IMG/VR virus record: IMGVR_UViG_3300044825_000311
Span: 1 to 59,558 of that record
Source: a virus
Direction: 5' to 3' (one strand)
DNA: 59,558 nt
Positions 25,210 to 30,983 of this stretch are shown here, piece after piece (the stretch's first letter is position 1; each line of letters opens with the position of its first letter). The position numbers were made by a program, and so were the translations under genes. The notes below the pieces were generated by a model. That model was not told the origin of the DNA. It did not search any database and saw nothing but the letters and a program-made list of their open reading frames with translations.

Positions 25210-25301
25210 TAGTGCATCAAAAGCACATGGGCGATAAATCCTGCCTGTGTAAGCAGGACACCCACTGCAAGCAAAAACAGCCAAAATGTCCAGCCTGTCA
25301 A
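25209..25301 (-). CDS. Possible tiny membrane peptide (30 aa), TTG start
   Basis: A 30-codon frame whose TTG 25301 overlaps the stop of the MoxR gene as TTGA. Residues 4-28 (WTFWLFLLAVGVLL and following) are a strong transmembrane helix. The stop runs into stem II of hammerhead A. No clear ribosome site, so translation would depend on coupling. Confidence 0.4.
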   Translation of the reverse strand: MTGWTFWLFLLAVGVLLTQAGFIAHVLLMH

Positions 25302-26296
25302 AACATCACGTCATGGTGCTTGATGACCCAGTTACCAAACGCTGCCGTATTGTGCAGCGCCTTGTCGCGGCGCAGCGCAAGGCTAACCGTAAGGACTGAG
25401 AACTCAGCGGGCATACGCTCCACGTACTGGCAAACACGTTCAAAGTTGGAAGTGCTGGCACGTTGTGCCAGTGAACCAGCAAGAGCGTACAGCGTAGCGG
25501 GATCGGTCGGAACGTCAGCCGACTGGGGGTTAAGCAGGATGGCGTCAGGGTTGGGCAGCTTGCGGAAGATACGCAAGAACCCAGTGAACTCAGAGGCCGG
25601 ACCCTCACCGACCGCACCCTTGAACGTCTCGAACTCAGCCTCCTTGGGCACTACGTCAATGGCAGGGGAAACACGTTCGCACCAGCCACGAGGTGTCGGG
25701 TTCTTGTCACGCTGGGCATCGAACTCGTGCAGCAGACCGGACTTGAAGCGGATGAAAGCGATAACCTCCGGGCGGATGTTGTTATCCATAGCCCACTTGG
25801 TCCAGTCATCGATGTGGGTTTCAAGCTCGAACTCGAACTCACGGTCGCTGAGATGGGACAGAACACGATTGGCACCAGCACGATCCTGCTGACGATTGCC
25901 AGTGGACAGGATGAACCAGTTATCAGCCATCGCTACACCGTGAAGCTCACGTTCCTGTACGAGATTAGCCAGTGCCTTCTGGAGATCGTTGTTAGCCTGA
26001 TTACGATCATCGAAGCACAGCACACCGGGCTGACCGTTGTCGTACTTGGACCCCTTGGCAGGGAACCAATCGGGCAGCTTGTAGTACAGCATGGGCTTGT
26101 CGATCATGGGAACACCCAAGTCTTCCACCGGGATGGTCGGGAGATGACGCTGGATGTACTGATAACCCAAGTCCTTGGCGACCTGTTTGATGATGGAGGT
26201 CTTGCCCCCACCCGGAGGGCCAACGATAACAGCCGATGACTTGACACCAGCCTGAAGCAGCGAAGAGATGGTATCCTTGAGAAGAGAAGCACGCAT
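25298..26296 (-). CDS. MoxR/CobS-type AAA+ ATPase
   Basis: 332 aa from ATG 26296 (AAAGGATATATAAACCA ahead). Walker A GPPGGGKT (26-33), Walker B-like VLCFDD (92-97) followed by NQANNDLQKALANL, sensor ILSTGNRQQD, and LSHLSDREFEFEL. This is the MoxR-like pattern. It should power the partner VWA protein (22571-23677), with the DUF3150-like protein between them in the operon. A 15-bp palindrome lies 78 bases upstream. Confidence 0.85.
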   Translation of the reverse strand: MRASLLKDTISSLLQAGVKSSAVIVGPPGGGKTSIIKQVAKDLGYQYIQRHLPTIPVEDLGVPMIDKPMLYYKLPDWFPAKGSKYDNGQPGVLCFDDRNQANNDLQKALANLVQERELHGVAMADNWFILSTGNRQQDRAGANRVLSHLSDREFEFELETHIDDWTKWAMDNNIRPEVIAFIRFKSGLLHEFDAQRDKNPTPRGWCERVSPAIDVVPKEAEFETFKGAVGEGPASEFTGFLRIFRKLPNPDAILLNPQSADVPTDPATLYALAGSLAQRASTSNFERVCQYVERMPAEFSVLTVSLALRRDKALHNTAAFGNWVIKHHDVMF

Positions 26297-26373
26297 TGGT
26301 TTATATATCCTTTGTTTGTTGTAGTGGGTTGGTCGAGGTCGGAAGTGTCGCACCATCCTCCGTGTCGGTCGAT

Positions 26374-26388
26374 GCGACACGCTGTCGC
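26374..26388. promoter_or_regulatory. 15-bp palindrome, copy 2
   Basis: GCGACAcgcTGTCGC, the same arms as copies 1 and 3 with one spacer base changed, 78 bases upstream of the MoxR-type gene. A second small hairpin, GGGCA/TGCCC (26390-26403), adjoins it. Confidence 0.6.
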
Positions 26389-26435
26389 AGGGCAGGCTTG
26401 CCCTTGCTTTGTTTCAGCGAAGCTGCATGTTTTGC

Positions 26436-26675
26436 TTACGTTATCTGCTTTGCCAAAACTGGGTGCTTGGCACTGGGCATGAGCAAGCGTTTCTTATAGC
26501 CACGGCCTACGTTAAGGGCACGGTAGTAGGCTACAGCCTGATGGATGTTACCAGTGAAGCTCCACTTGGTGCGGTAAGCACTGCGGTTCTTACCTATCTG
26601 CACAAGGAACTCGGTCGTGTTGGTATAGACCAACGACTTGCCGTCGAGCGTGACAGTCTTGACTTCGATGGTCAT
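26436..26675 (-). CDS. Hypothetical protein (79 aa)
   Basis: Not recognised. Begins MTIEVKTVTLDGKSLVY, a beta-rich start, then FLVQIGKNRSAYRTKWSF and a helical basic end. Its start overlaps the upstream stop as TAATG. The 140 bases after it hold the palindrome and the MoxR-gene leader. Confidence 0.65.
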   Translation of the reverse strand: MTIEVKTVTLDGKSLVYTNTTEFLVQIGKNRSAYRTKWSFTGNIHQAVAYYRALNVGRGYKKRLLMPSAKHPVLAKQIT

Positions 26676-26899
26676 TACTCAGCCTCCCTGACTTCGGACA
26701 CAAACCCATTCTCGTCAATGTGCAGTATCGTTATGGCATAGGCGTCATCGACCACCACGTAACCACCGTCATGGTGAATACATTTGGCCTTGTTGAAATC
26801 GTTGTCGAGGACAGTGGTCGCGCGTTCGGTCCAGCCGCCCTTGTAGGCAGCCCTTACAAGGGTGTTGAAGTCCTTGGTAGGAACAATCTTAACGTCCAT
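26675..26899 (-). CDS. Hypothetical protein (74 aa)
   Basis: Not recognised. Alpha/beta, acidic, with DGGYVVVDDAYAITILHIDENG. GGAGGG lies ahead of ATG 26899, inside the end of the upstream gene, so the two are coupled. Confidence 0.65.
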   Translation of the reverse strand: MDVKIVPTKDFNTLVRAAYKGGWTERATTVLDNDFNKAKCIHHDGGYVVVDDAYAITILHIDENGFVSEVREAE

Positions 26900-26900
26900 C

Positions 26901-27089
26901 TTAACCCTCCATAGCTACAGCGTGAACGACAAGGTCCGTGCCCGGACCGATAACCTTGATAAGCTCATGGCCCCCAGCGTTTTCCCTTTGGGCATAGCGT
27001 TTGGCCCACGACACAGCGGCGTTGTGTCGCGTGAACTCTTCAAGCAGAGTTGGTTTATGGCCGGGGTTAACCCCGTATACCTTAAACAT
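26901..27089 (-). CDS. Hypothetical protein (62 aa)
   Basis: Not recognised. Begins MFKVYGVNPGHKPTLLEEF and continues TRHNAAVSWAKRYAQ, suggesting a beta strand followed by a helix. GAAAGGATACAT ahead of ATG is similar to the leaders of the MoxR and ribozyme-associated genes. Confidence 0.65.
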   Translation of the reverse strand: MFKVYGVNPGHKPTLLEEFTRHNAAVSWAKRYAQRENAGGHELIKVIGPGTDLVVHAVAMEG

Positions 27090-27123
27090 ATGTATCCTTT
27101 CGTATTGGGCGGGCTTGCCCCCA

Positions 27124-27148
27124 CTGCACAGCCACTGGGGCTGTGCAG
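27124..27148 (-). other. Strong intergenic hairpin
   Basis: CTGCACAGCC and GGCTGTGCAG form a 10-bp perfect stem with a 5-nt loop in the 77-base gap between two early genes. No U-tract follows on the minus strand, so transcript stabilisation or processing is more likely than termination. It lacks the hammerhead core bases. Confidence 0.5.
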
Positions 27149-27166
27149 GAAGAGTTTCCCTTAAAC

Positions 27167-27430
27167 TTATGCAAAGAACGTAAACTCAGCGACCTCGCTT
27201 GCGAGGACGCCATAGGTAGCAGCGTCATGCCAACGCATAAACTGGGTATCCTCGGACACATCGACGCAGTGGCAGGACCCATAAGTCCTGACCATGTCAT
27301 CTACAAATGCGTTAAGGGCAGCGCAGTCCTCGTCATCCATGCCGCTCTCATCGCCATTGATGAGGGCGCAAGCCCAGTGGCTGGGCAGCATAAGGGTATA
27401 GGTCTTGGTCTTGCGGTGAGCCTTAGCCAT
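27167..27430 (-). CDS. Small phage protein (87 aa)
   Basis: From ATG 27430 (GGGAG ahead), overlapping the upstream stop by 8 bases. LPSHWACALINGDESGMDDEDCAAL is reminiscent of a widespread group of short phage proteins of unknown role. CHC near the centre could bind metal. Confidence 0.65.
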   Translation of the reverse strand: MAKAHRKTKTYTLMLPSHWACALINGDESGMDDEDCAALNAFVDDMVRTYGSCHCVDVSEDTQFMRWHDAATYGVLASEVAEFTFFA

Positions 27431-27617
27431 GGAATATCTCCCTGCAAATCTTGTTAAAACCATAGTCAGACATAAGGGCCAGTGCCTCATCGCTGGGCAG
27501 CTTGCCGCGATTGCACGTCCGGGTTACCCCGGACGCTCTCTGTGTGATGAATACCGTATGGTTGCCGACATAACGCAACCGCCAGCATTCGCTGTCGATG
27601 CTCAACCAATTAGCCAT
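27423..27617 (-). CDS. Small hypothetical protein (64 aa)
   Basis: Starts at ATG 27617 within the GGAGAACACCAATG junction. Begins MANWLSIDSECWRLRYVG. Not recognised; coupled at both ends. Confidence 0.6.
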   Translation of the reverse strand: MANWLSIDSECWRLRYVGNHTVFITQRASGVTRTCNRGKLPSDEALALMSDYGFNKICREIFHG

Positions 27618-27978
27618 TGGTGTTCTCCTCGGTTGCGTTAAGCCTATCGTTAATAAGGCTGGTATAGCCCAGCCGATCCAAGAGCTTGATCTGCTCAAGG
27701 GTCAAGAGAACGGTTTCGCAATGCGGATGGGTAAACGACCTGTGTTTGGACGTTGTCGGACCATACTTTTCCTTGTTCTCGAACCACGTATTGACCTTGG
27801 GAACATAGACGAACAACGGCCAATGGGGTCCGTAGCTATAGACGCAGTAACGGGCGAGGCTACCATCAGGGGTATCCTGCCACTCAGCGTAAAGCTGGCC
27901 ATTGGAGTTCTTGAACGGGGTTCGAGCCTTGACATAGGGACGAGCAGTACGTCCATTAATTCGCTTAGGCTTAGTCAT
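27610..27978 (-). CDS. DUF8033-like phage protein (122 aa)
   Basis: From ATG 27978, just downstream of hammerhead ribozyme B. Contains YGPHWPLFVYVPKVNTWF, then NKEKYGPTTSKHRSF and LTLEQIKLLDRLG. The W-F-x-N-x2-KY-x-x-TTSKH pattern is found in small phage proteins that I associate with DUF8033; function unknown. Ends ENTNG because its last codons contain the next gene's ribosome site. Confidence 0.65.
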   Translation of the reverse strand: MTKPKRINGRTARPYVKARTPFKNSNGQLYAEWQDTPDGSLARYCVYSYGPHWPLFVYVPKVNTWFENKEKYGPTTSKHRSFTHPHCETVLLTLEQIKLLDRLGYTSLINDRLNATEENTNG

Positions 27979-27993
27979 AATATATCCTTTGTT

Positions 27994-28045
27994 GGCCTCA
28001 TCAGTGCCAGCGTCACTGGCAGACCGCCTCACGGCGGTTTCGGCC
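27994..28045 (-). ncRNA. Type II hammerhead ribozyme B
   Basis: Minus strand: GGCC, GAA, stem III (ACCGCC/GGCGGT, 6 bp, GTGA loop), cleavage base C (28022), stem I (TGCCAG/CTGGCA, loop TGACG), CTGATGA, GGCC. GGCC pairs with GGCC as stem II. Relative to ribozyme A, stems II and III differ but remain paired, which is covariation, while the core is unchanged. Predicted cleavage is between 28022 and 28021. The sequence after it (AACAAAGGATATAT) is the ribosome site of the 27610-27978 gene, and CCTT (28046-28049 region) upstream could pair with AAGG of that site. Confidence 0.92.
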
Positions 28046-28051
28046 TTAAGG

Positions 28052-28264
28052 TTACGAGTGGACGTAACCATCCTGCTCAATGGCAAGCCACATGCCGCAC
28101 CAGTGAACGACTACAGCGCCATCCATACCAAACGTGGGCTGTACGGTTCGACGGAACTGGCGGTAGCTTATGCCTTTGGCCTTAAGGTCGCCGTGGGCAT
28201 ACTTGCGGAGCAGGGCGATACGCTGTTTGCGATTTAGCTTAACGTAAGTTTTAGCACTAACCAT
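28052..28264 (-). CDS. Small basic hypothetical protein (70 aa)
   Basis: From ATG 28264 in the GGAGAACACCAATG junction. N-terminal half is basic and helical (KLNRKQRIALLRKYAHGDL), possibly nucleic-acid binding; the C terminus is VVVHWCGMWLAIEQDG. Ends just 6 bases before hammerhead B. Confidence 0.6.
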   Translation of the reverse strand: MVSAKTYVKLNRKQRIALLRKYAHGDLKAKGISYRQFRRTVQPTFGMDGAVVVHWCGMWLAIEQDGYVHS

Positions 28265-28463
28265 TGGTGTTCTCCTTGGGCATAAGGTGCAGTTGGGCGG
28301 TGGCGACGGCATCACCAAAATCATCGGTGTAATAGTCGCAGAGGTGGAGGTATTCCTCCTTGAGATGGAACTGTACGATGTATTCCTTGTAGTCGCGGTT
28401 ATATCGAACCACGGCCTTACGACCATTGGGGTTAGAGCCTTGGTAGACAATGTGACTAGCCAT
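28257..28463 (-). CDS. Small hypothetical protein (68 aa)
   Basis: Begins MASHIVYQGSNPNGRK. A beta-rich protein with many Tyr residues (NRDYKEYIVQFHLKEEYLHLCDYY), ending MPKENTNG over the next gene's ribosome site. Not recognised. Confidence 0.6.
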   Translation of the reverse strand: MASHIVYQGSNPNGRKAVVRYNRDYKEYIVQFHLKEEYLHLCDYYTDDFGDAVATAQLHLMPKENTNG

Positions 28464-28465
28464 GA

Positions 28466-28708
28466 TCAGTTCATTCCTTCTGTGTAGGTTACAAACAGTA
28501 CAGTGTTGGACTTGTAAGGTGTAAACTTAAGCATATCGCCACAGTCCTCGGTCCGACCACGGACACCGGACAAACCCATAAGGGCTTTAGCTTTACGTAT
28601 AATGGCAAGGTTTGTGCCTGTGGCATTGTCAAACTCAGCACGCTTTACCCAAGAGTAGTTCGCTTCGCCACCAAAGGTATCTGTATATTCGACTGTAAAC
28701 TTAGACAT
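28466..28708 (-). CDS. Small hypothetical protein (80 aa), first of the leftward cluster
   Basis: From ATG 28708 (ATGGAGATATAC ahead). MSKFTVEYTDTFGG start, beta-rich, with RKAKALMGLSG helix. Longer in-frame starts are not supported because the leader there contains a palindrome. Not recognised. Confidence 0.65.
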   Translation of the reverse strand: MSKFTVEYTDTFGGEANYSWVKRAEFDNATGTNLAIIRKAKALMGLSGVRGRTEDCGDMLKFTPYKSNTVLFVTYTEGMN

Positions 28709-28773
28709 GTATATCTCCATCGGTCGGGCATCGACCTGGGCCAAGCGTCCCACATAGGGCGCGGCTTGTACAT

Positions 28774-28788
28774 GCGACACGTTGTCGC
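28774..28788. promoter_or_regulatory. 15-bp palindrome, copy 3
   Basis: GCGACAcgtTGTCGC, identical to copy 1, 66 bases upstream of the 28466-28708 gene and at the edge of the AT-rich hub. Similar distance to the start codon in all three copies suggests a shared regulatory role. Confidence 0.6.
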
Positions 28789-28789
28789 A

Positions 28790-29300
28790 TCCTTAAGTTA
28801 TACATAGGTATCTGTAGATGGGTCGGAAGACAGGCAAACTATCTGTTATACACGGATAGGCTAAGTGCCTGATTTCATTGGTTCTTTTTGCAACTATCTG
28901 AACTATCTGTGTTTTTGAAGGTAATGAGCTACTACATTGATGAAGGCTGTTAATGTTAATTGAATTCTAGTCGAAAAAGGTTTGTGGCATATATATTTTT
29001 AACGGATAAACTATATATATAGGATACCAAAAAAATCTAGATCGGGCTAAGTCCTTGGTTTCATTGGAGAATCCGGAAACTATACGTAAAGTATTCCCCT
29101 TTTGTTCATGTATAAATCGAAACAGATAGTTCGGAAAGCGCAGATATTTCACCGCTAAGTCATTGATATCACAGCATATTCGCCGTTTTGTATAATTGTA
29201 AATGTATAATTAACCTTAACACTGTATACTTATACATAAGCTATAAGGCTTACAGTTGTATAATAAGGCTACGAGCTATAGGCCCCCGACGTATGGCCTA
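28790..29300. other. AT-rich non-coding hub, candidate replication origin
   Basis: About 500 bases with no convincing gene and far lower GC than the rest. It contains TTATACA at 28798, 28846 and 29230 and its complement TGTATAA at 29109, 29189, 29203 and 29257; TTATACACG at 28846 is one base from a DnaA-box consensus. AACTATCTG occurs at 28837, 28892 and 28901 and inverted at 29123. A 23-bp imperfect repeat lies at 28859 and 29045. Repeats, AT-richness, location between divergent arms and a phage DnaA domain IV gene together suggest an origin; this is inference. Confidence 0.5.
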
Positions 29301-29344
29301 CTACACACCCCCAAACGCAACCGCGCAGCGAACGTAGACGCAGA

Positions 29345-29378
29345 CAAAAAGAAACCCCGGTCCTTTCGGAGCCGGGGC
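29345..29378 (-). terminator. Intrinsic terminator (minus strand)
   Basis: On the minus strand, CCCCGG-CTCC-GAAA-GGA-CCGGGG folds into a stem with a GAAA loop and one bulge, followed by TTTCTTTTT. It ends transcription of the small genes at 29384-29981 before the AT-rich hub. Confidence 0.75.
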
Positions 29379-29383
29379 TGTGG

Positions 29384-29461
29384 TTAGTCGTTGAAGTGGA
29401 ACACCCAGAGGTATCCGATGCAGATGAAGACGAGGTAGAAGCCGAGTGTGAGGAGGGTCAT
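29384..29461 (-). CDS. Tiny membrane peptide (25 aa)
   Basis: A 25-codon gene from ATG 29461 with an excellent GGAAGGAGGG site 4 nt upstream. The product is one hydrophobic helix (LLTLGFYLVFICIGYLWVF) with a short polar tail. Start and upstream stop overlap as ATGA; an intrinsic terminator follows. Function unknown. Confidence 0.7.
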   Translation of the reverse strand: MTLLTLGFYLVFICIGYLWVFHFND

Positions 29462-29616
29462 GCGACCCTCCTTCCATAGTAAGCCCAGCAGCGCGGATAC
29501 TCGGACCAGTGTGCGTTATGCTTTTCAACCTCACGTCTTGCGTTTTCTTCGGTGGTGTAAGCAACTTGCTTGCGCTGATCACCGCGCAGATAAACGACAG
29601 TCCACGGTTTTTTCAT
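29458..29616 (-). CDS. Small basic protein (52 aa)
   Basis: From ATG 29616 (CAAAGGAAA ahead). Begins MKKPWTVVYLRGDQRK, then TTEENARREVEKHNAHW and an aromatic end. The layout, a beta strand followed by a helix in a short basic protein, is common among small phage proteins. Stop overlaps the next start as ATGA. Confidence 0.65.
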   Translation of the reverse strand: MKKPWTVVYLRGDQRKQVAYTTEENARREVEKHNAHWSEYPRCWAYYGRRVA

Positions 29617-29645
29617 AGGTAGTTTCCTTTGGTTTGAGGGGAGTT

Positions 29646-29667
29646 GGGAGGGACCGGGGTCCCTCCC
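29646..29667 (-). terminator. Hairpin after the 29676-29981 gene
   Basis: GGGAGGGAC and GTCCCTCCC form a 9-bp stem with a 4-nt loop just after the gene's stop. No U-tract on the minus strand; may attenuate or stabilise. Confidence 0.45.
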
Positions 29668-29675
29668 TGTTGGTG

Positions 29676-29981
29676 TTACTTGTCCCTGCTACGGAAGGCT
29701 TCTTCCGAGATCAACTTGCCCTTGTTGGCCTTGACGAAGGCGTCAACCTTGTCCCGCATCGCGGAGACCTTTTCCCACTGCCACACGTAGAAGTGGAGGT
29801 TGACGCTTCCCTTGCCAGACGGGACCGAGACGTTGATCCCACCCTTGGCCGAGACCGAGATCGCGGCCTGCGGAGCCGAAGCCTTGAGAGCCTCGTTCTC
29901 AGCCTTTAGGCTGAGGATAAGCTGCATAAGCTGCTCGTTCGAGGGAGCTTCGGCCTTCGCGTTGTTCTTGGACATATTCAT
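29676..29981 (-). CDS. Hypothetical early protein (101 aa)
   Basis: From ATG 29981 (ATG 29975 and TTG 29990 are alternatives; all have weak ribosome sites). N-terminal helix with LMQLILSLKAENEALK, a short coiled coil, then a beta-rich part GGINVSVPSGKGSVNLHFYVW and a Lys-rich C terminus. It is the first gene after the leftward promoter at 30053-30081, so it may be an immediate early gene. Not recognised. Confidence 0.65.
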   Translation of the reverse strand: MNMSKNNAKAEAPSNEQLMQLILSLKAENEALKASAPQAAISVSAKGGINVSVPSGKGSVNLHFYVWQWEKVSAMRDKVDAFVKANKGKLISEEAFRSRDK

Positions 29982-30052
29982 CGCTTTCAATCAGCAGGGC
30001 CTAGGAGCCGAGGCCCTTTGGCGGCACCGAAGTTGTTCGCTTCAGTGACTTC

Positions 30053-30081
30053 AATATGGCATAAGCGGCTCGGATTGTCAA
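30053..30081 (-). promoter_or_regulatory. Leftward sigma70-like promoter
   Basis: On the minus strand TTGACA (30076-30081), 17-nt spacer, CATATT (30053-30058). Start of transcription would be near 30046, about 65 bases before the 29676-29981 gene. A perfect 14-bp palindrome lies just upstream of the -35 element. Confidence 0.6.
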
Positions 30082-30091
30082 ATTGGCCTTC

Positions 30092-30105
30092 AATCCCTAG
30101 GGATT
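30092..30105. promoter_or_regulatory. 14-bp palindrome AATCCCTAGGGATT
   Basis: A perfect 14-bp palindrome 10 bases upstream of the -35 box of the leftward promoter, where an activator or repressor could bind. No second copy was seen. Confidence 0.45.
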
Positions 30106-30235
30106 AGCTACCAGGCAACAGGCCCAGCATTGCGCACCGAGTGGCGCGGCGGACCACCCTCGGGGAGGGGAGGGGGCCACATGGATTGGAAAATTCTAGC
30201 CGCCCCCCAAATGTACCCAACCTCTCAAAGCAAGA

Positions 30236-30295
30236 CCCCCAAAACCAAAGTTAACATCAACAAAAAATTATACAGCCCCCAAAACCAAAGTTAAC
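30236..30295. repeat. 20-bp direct repeat pair in the divergent promoter region
   Basis: CCCCCAAAACCAAAGTTAAC occurs at 30236-30255 and again at 30276-30295, 40 bases apart (close to four helical turns), separated by an A/T-rich stretch with a TTATACA. The second copy ends 16 bases before the -35 box of the rightward promoter. Iteron or operator are both possible. Confidence 0.6.
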
Positions 30296-30311
30296 CTTAA
30301 CATATTCCACC

Positions 30312-30340
30312 TTGACACCCCGCGCCGCCCAGCTTACCCT
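30312..30340 (+). promoter_or_regulatory. Rightward sigma70-like promoter for terminase
   Basis: TTGACA (30312-30317), 17-nt spacer, TACCCT (30335-30340); AGCTTACCC also resembles the alphaproteobacterial -10 style. Transcription should start at or next to ATG 30347, giving a leaderless mRNA. There is no ribosome site before that ATG. Confidence 0.6.
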
Positions 30341-30346
30341 GCGTTC

Positions 30347-30826
30347 ATGTTCACACCCGTCGAATACACCAAGTGGTCAGACAGGTTATGCTTCGACATT
30401 GCCCTGCGACTGGAGGGTAGCGGAGAAGACCTGCCGGAAATTCTCAGTCGTCACAGGATCACCCCACTGGAACTCAGCGAGTTTTCCAAGGACCCGGTCT
30501 TCGACAAGAAGGTCAGGCATTACAGGGATGAAATCCGCGACAAGGGCATCACGTTCAGGCTCAAGGCCCGCGCACAGGCCGAAGAACTCCTCACCACCTC
30601 GTGGACACTGATCCATAACCTTGACGTAAGCGCGGCAGTGAAGGCCGACCTGATCAAGTCCACCATCAAGTGGGCGGGGCTGGAGACCAAGGGCGACGTT
30701 GCGGAAGGCAACGCTGGTGGCGTATCGATCACGATCAACCTTGGTGGTGAACAGCAGACGATGCGACTCGTACCCAACGAGGAACAAGCCGAAGAGATCG
30801 ATGGATACGCTGACGAGTCTGTTTGA
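30347..30826 (+). CDS. Terminase small subunit
   Basis: 159 aa directly upstream of the terminase ATPase. N-terminal helical part with LPEILSRHRITPLELSEF, a helix-turn-helix-like DNA-binding region, then DPVFDKKVRHYRDEI and a helical oligomerisation region. It would recognise the packaging site and load the large subunit. Likely translated from a leaderless transcript. Confidence 0.75.
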   Translation: MFTPVEYTKWSDRLCFDIALRLEGSGEDLPEILSRHRITPLELSEFSKDPVFDKKVRHYRDEIRDKGITFRLKARAQAEELLTTSWTLIHNLDVSAAVKADLIKSTIKWAGLETKGDVAEGNAGGVSITINLGGEQQTMRLVPNEEQAEEIDGYADESV

Positions 30827-30983
30827 CGACCGTGGATGTGCGGTCTTTACATCGGCAAATGCGGCTGTTGCTGTCGAGGATAGCCTGCGCGACCGGGGAT
30901 TATCCTTCAAGACATACATCGTTAAGACCCGAAAGCGCGGTCTGGAATACAGGATACAACTGTTAAATGGGACTGGATATTAA
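30801..30983 (+). CDS. Small protein between terminase subunits (60 aa)
   Basis: From ATG 30801, overlapping the end of the small subunit by 26 bases and the start of the large subunit by 17. MDTLTSLFDDRGCAVFTSANAAVAVEDSLRD-type alpha/beta fold with a basic C terminus. Not recognised. Confidence 0.55.
   Translation: MDTLTSLFDDRGCAVFTSANAAVAVEDSLRDRGLSFKTYIVKTRKRGLEYRIQLLNGTGY

Noticed and set aside
27124-27148. Third ribozyme at the strong hairpin
   Set aside because: Stem is good but CUGAUGA and GAAA core bases are missing.
28967-29152. 61-codon open frame in the AT-rich hub (minus)
   Set aside because: No ribosome site, composition follows the AT-rich repeats, and it covers the repeated motifs better explained as an origin.
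29301-29582. 93-codon open frame (minus)
   Set aside because: Runs through the intrinsic terminator and two better-supported coupled small genes in another frame.
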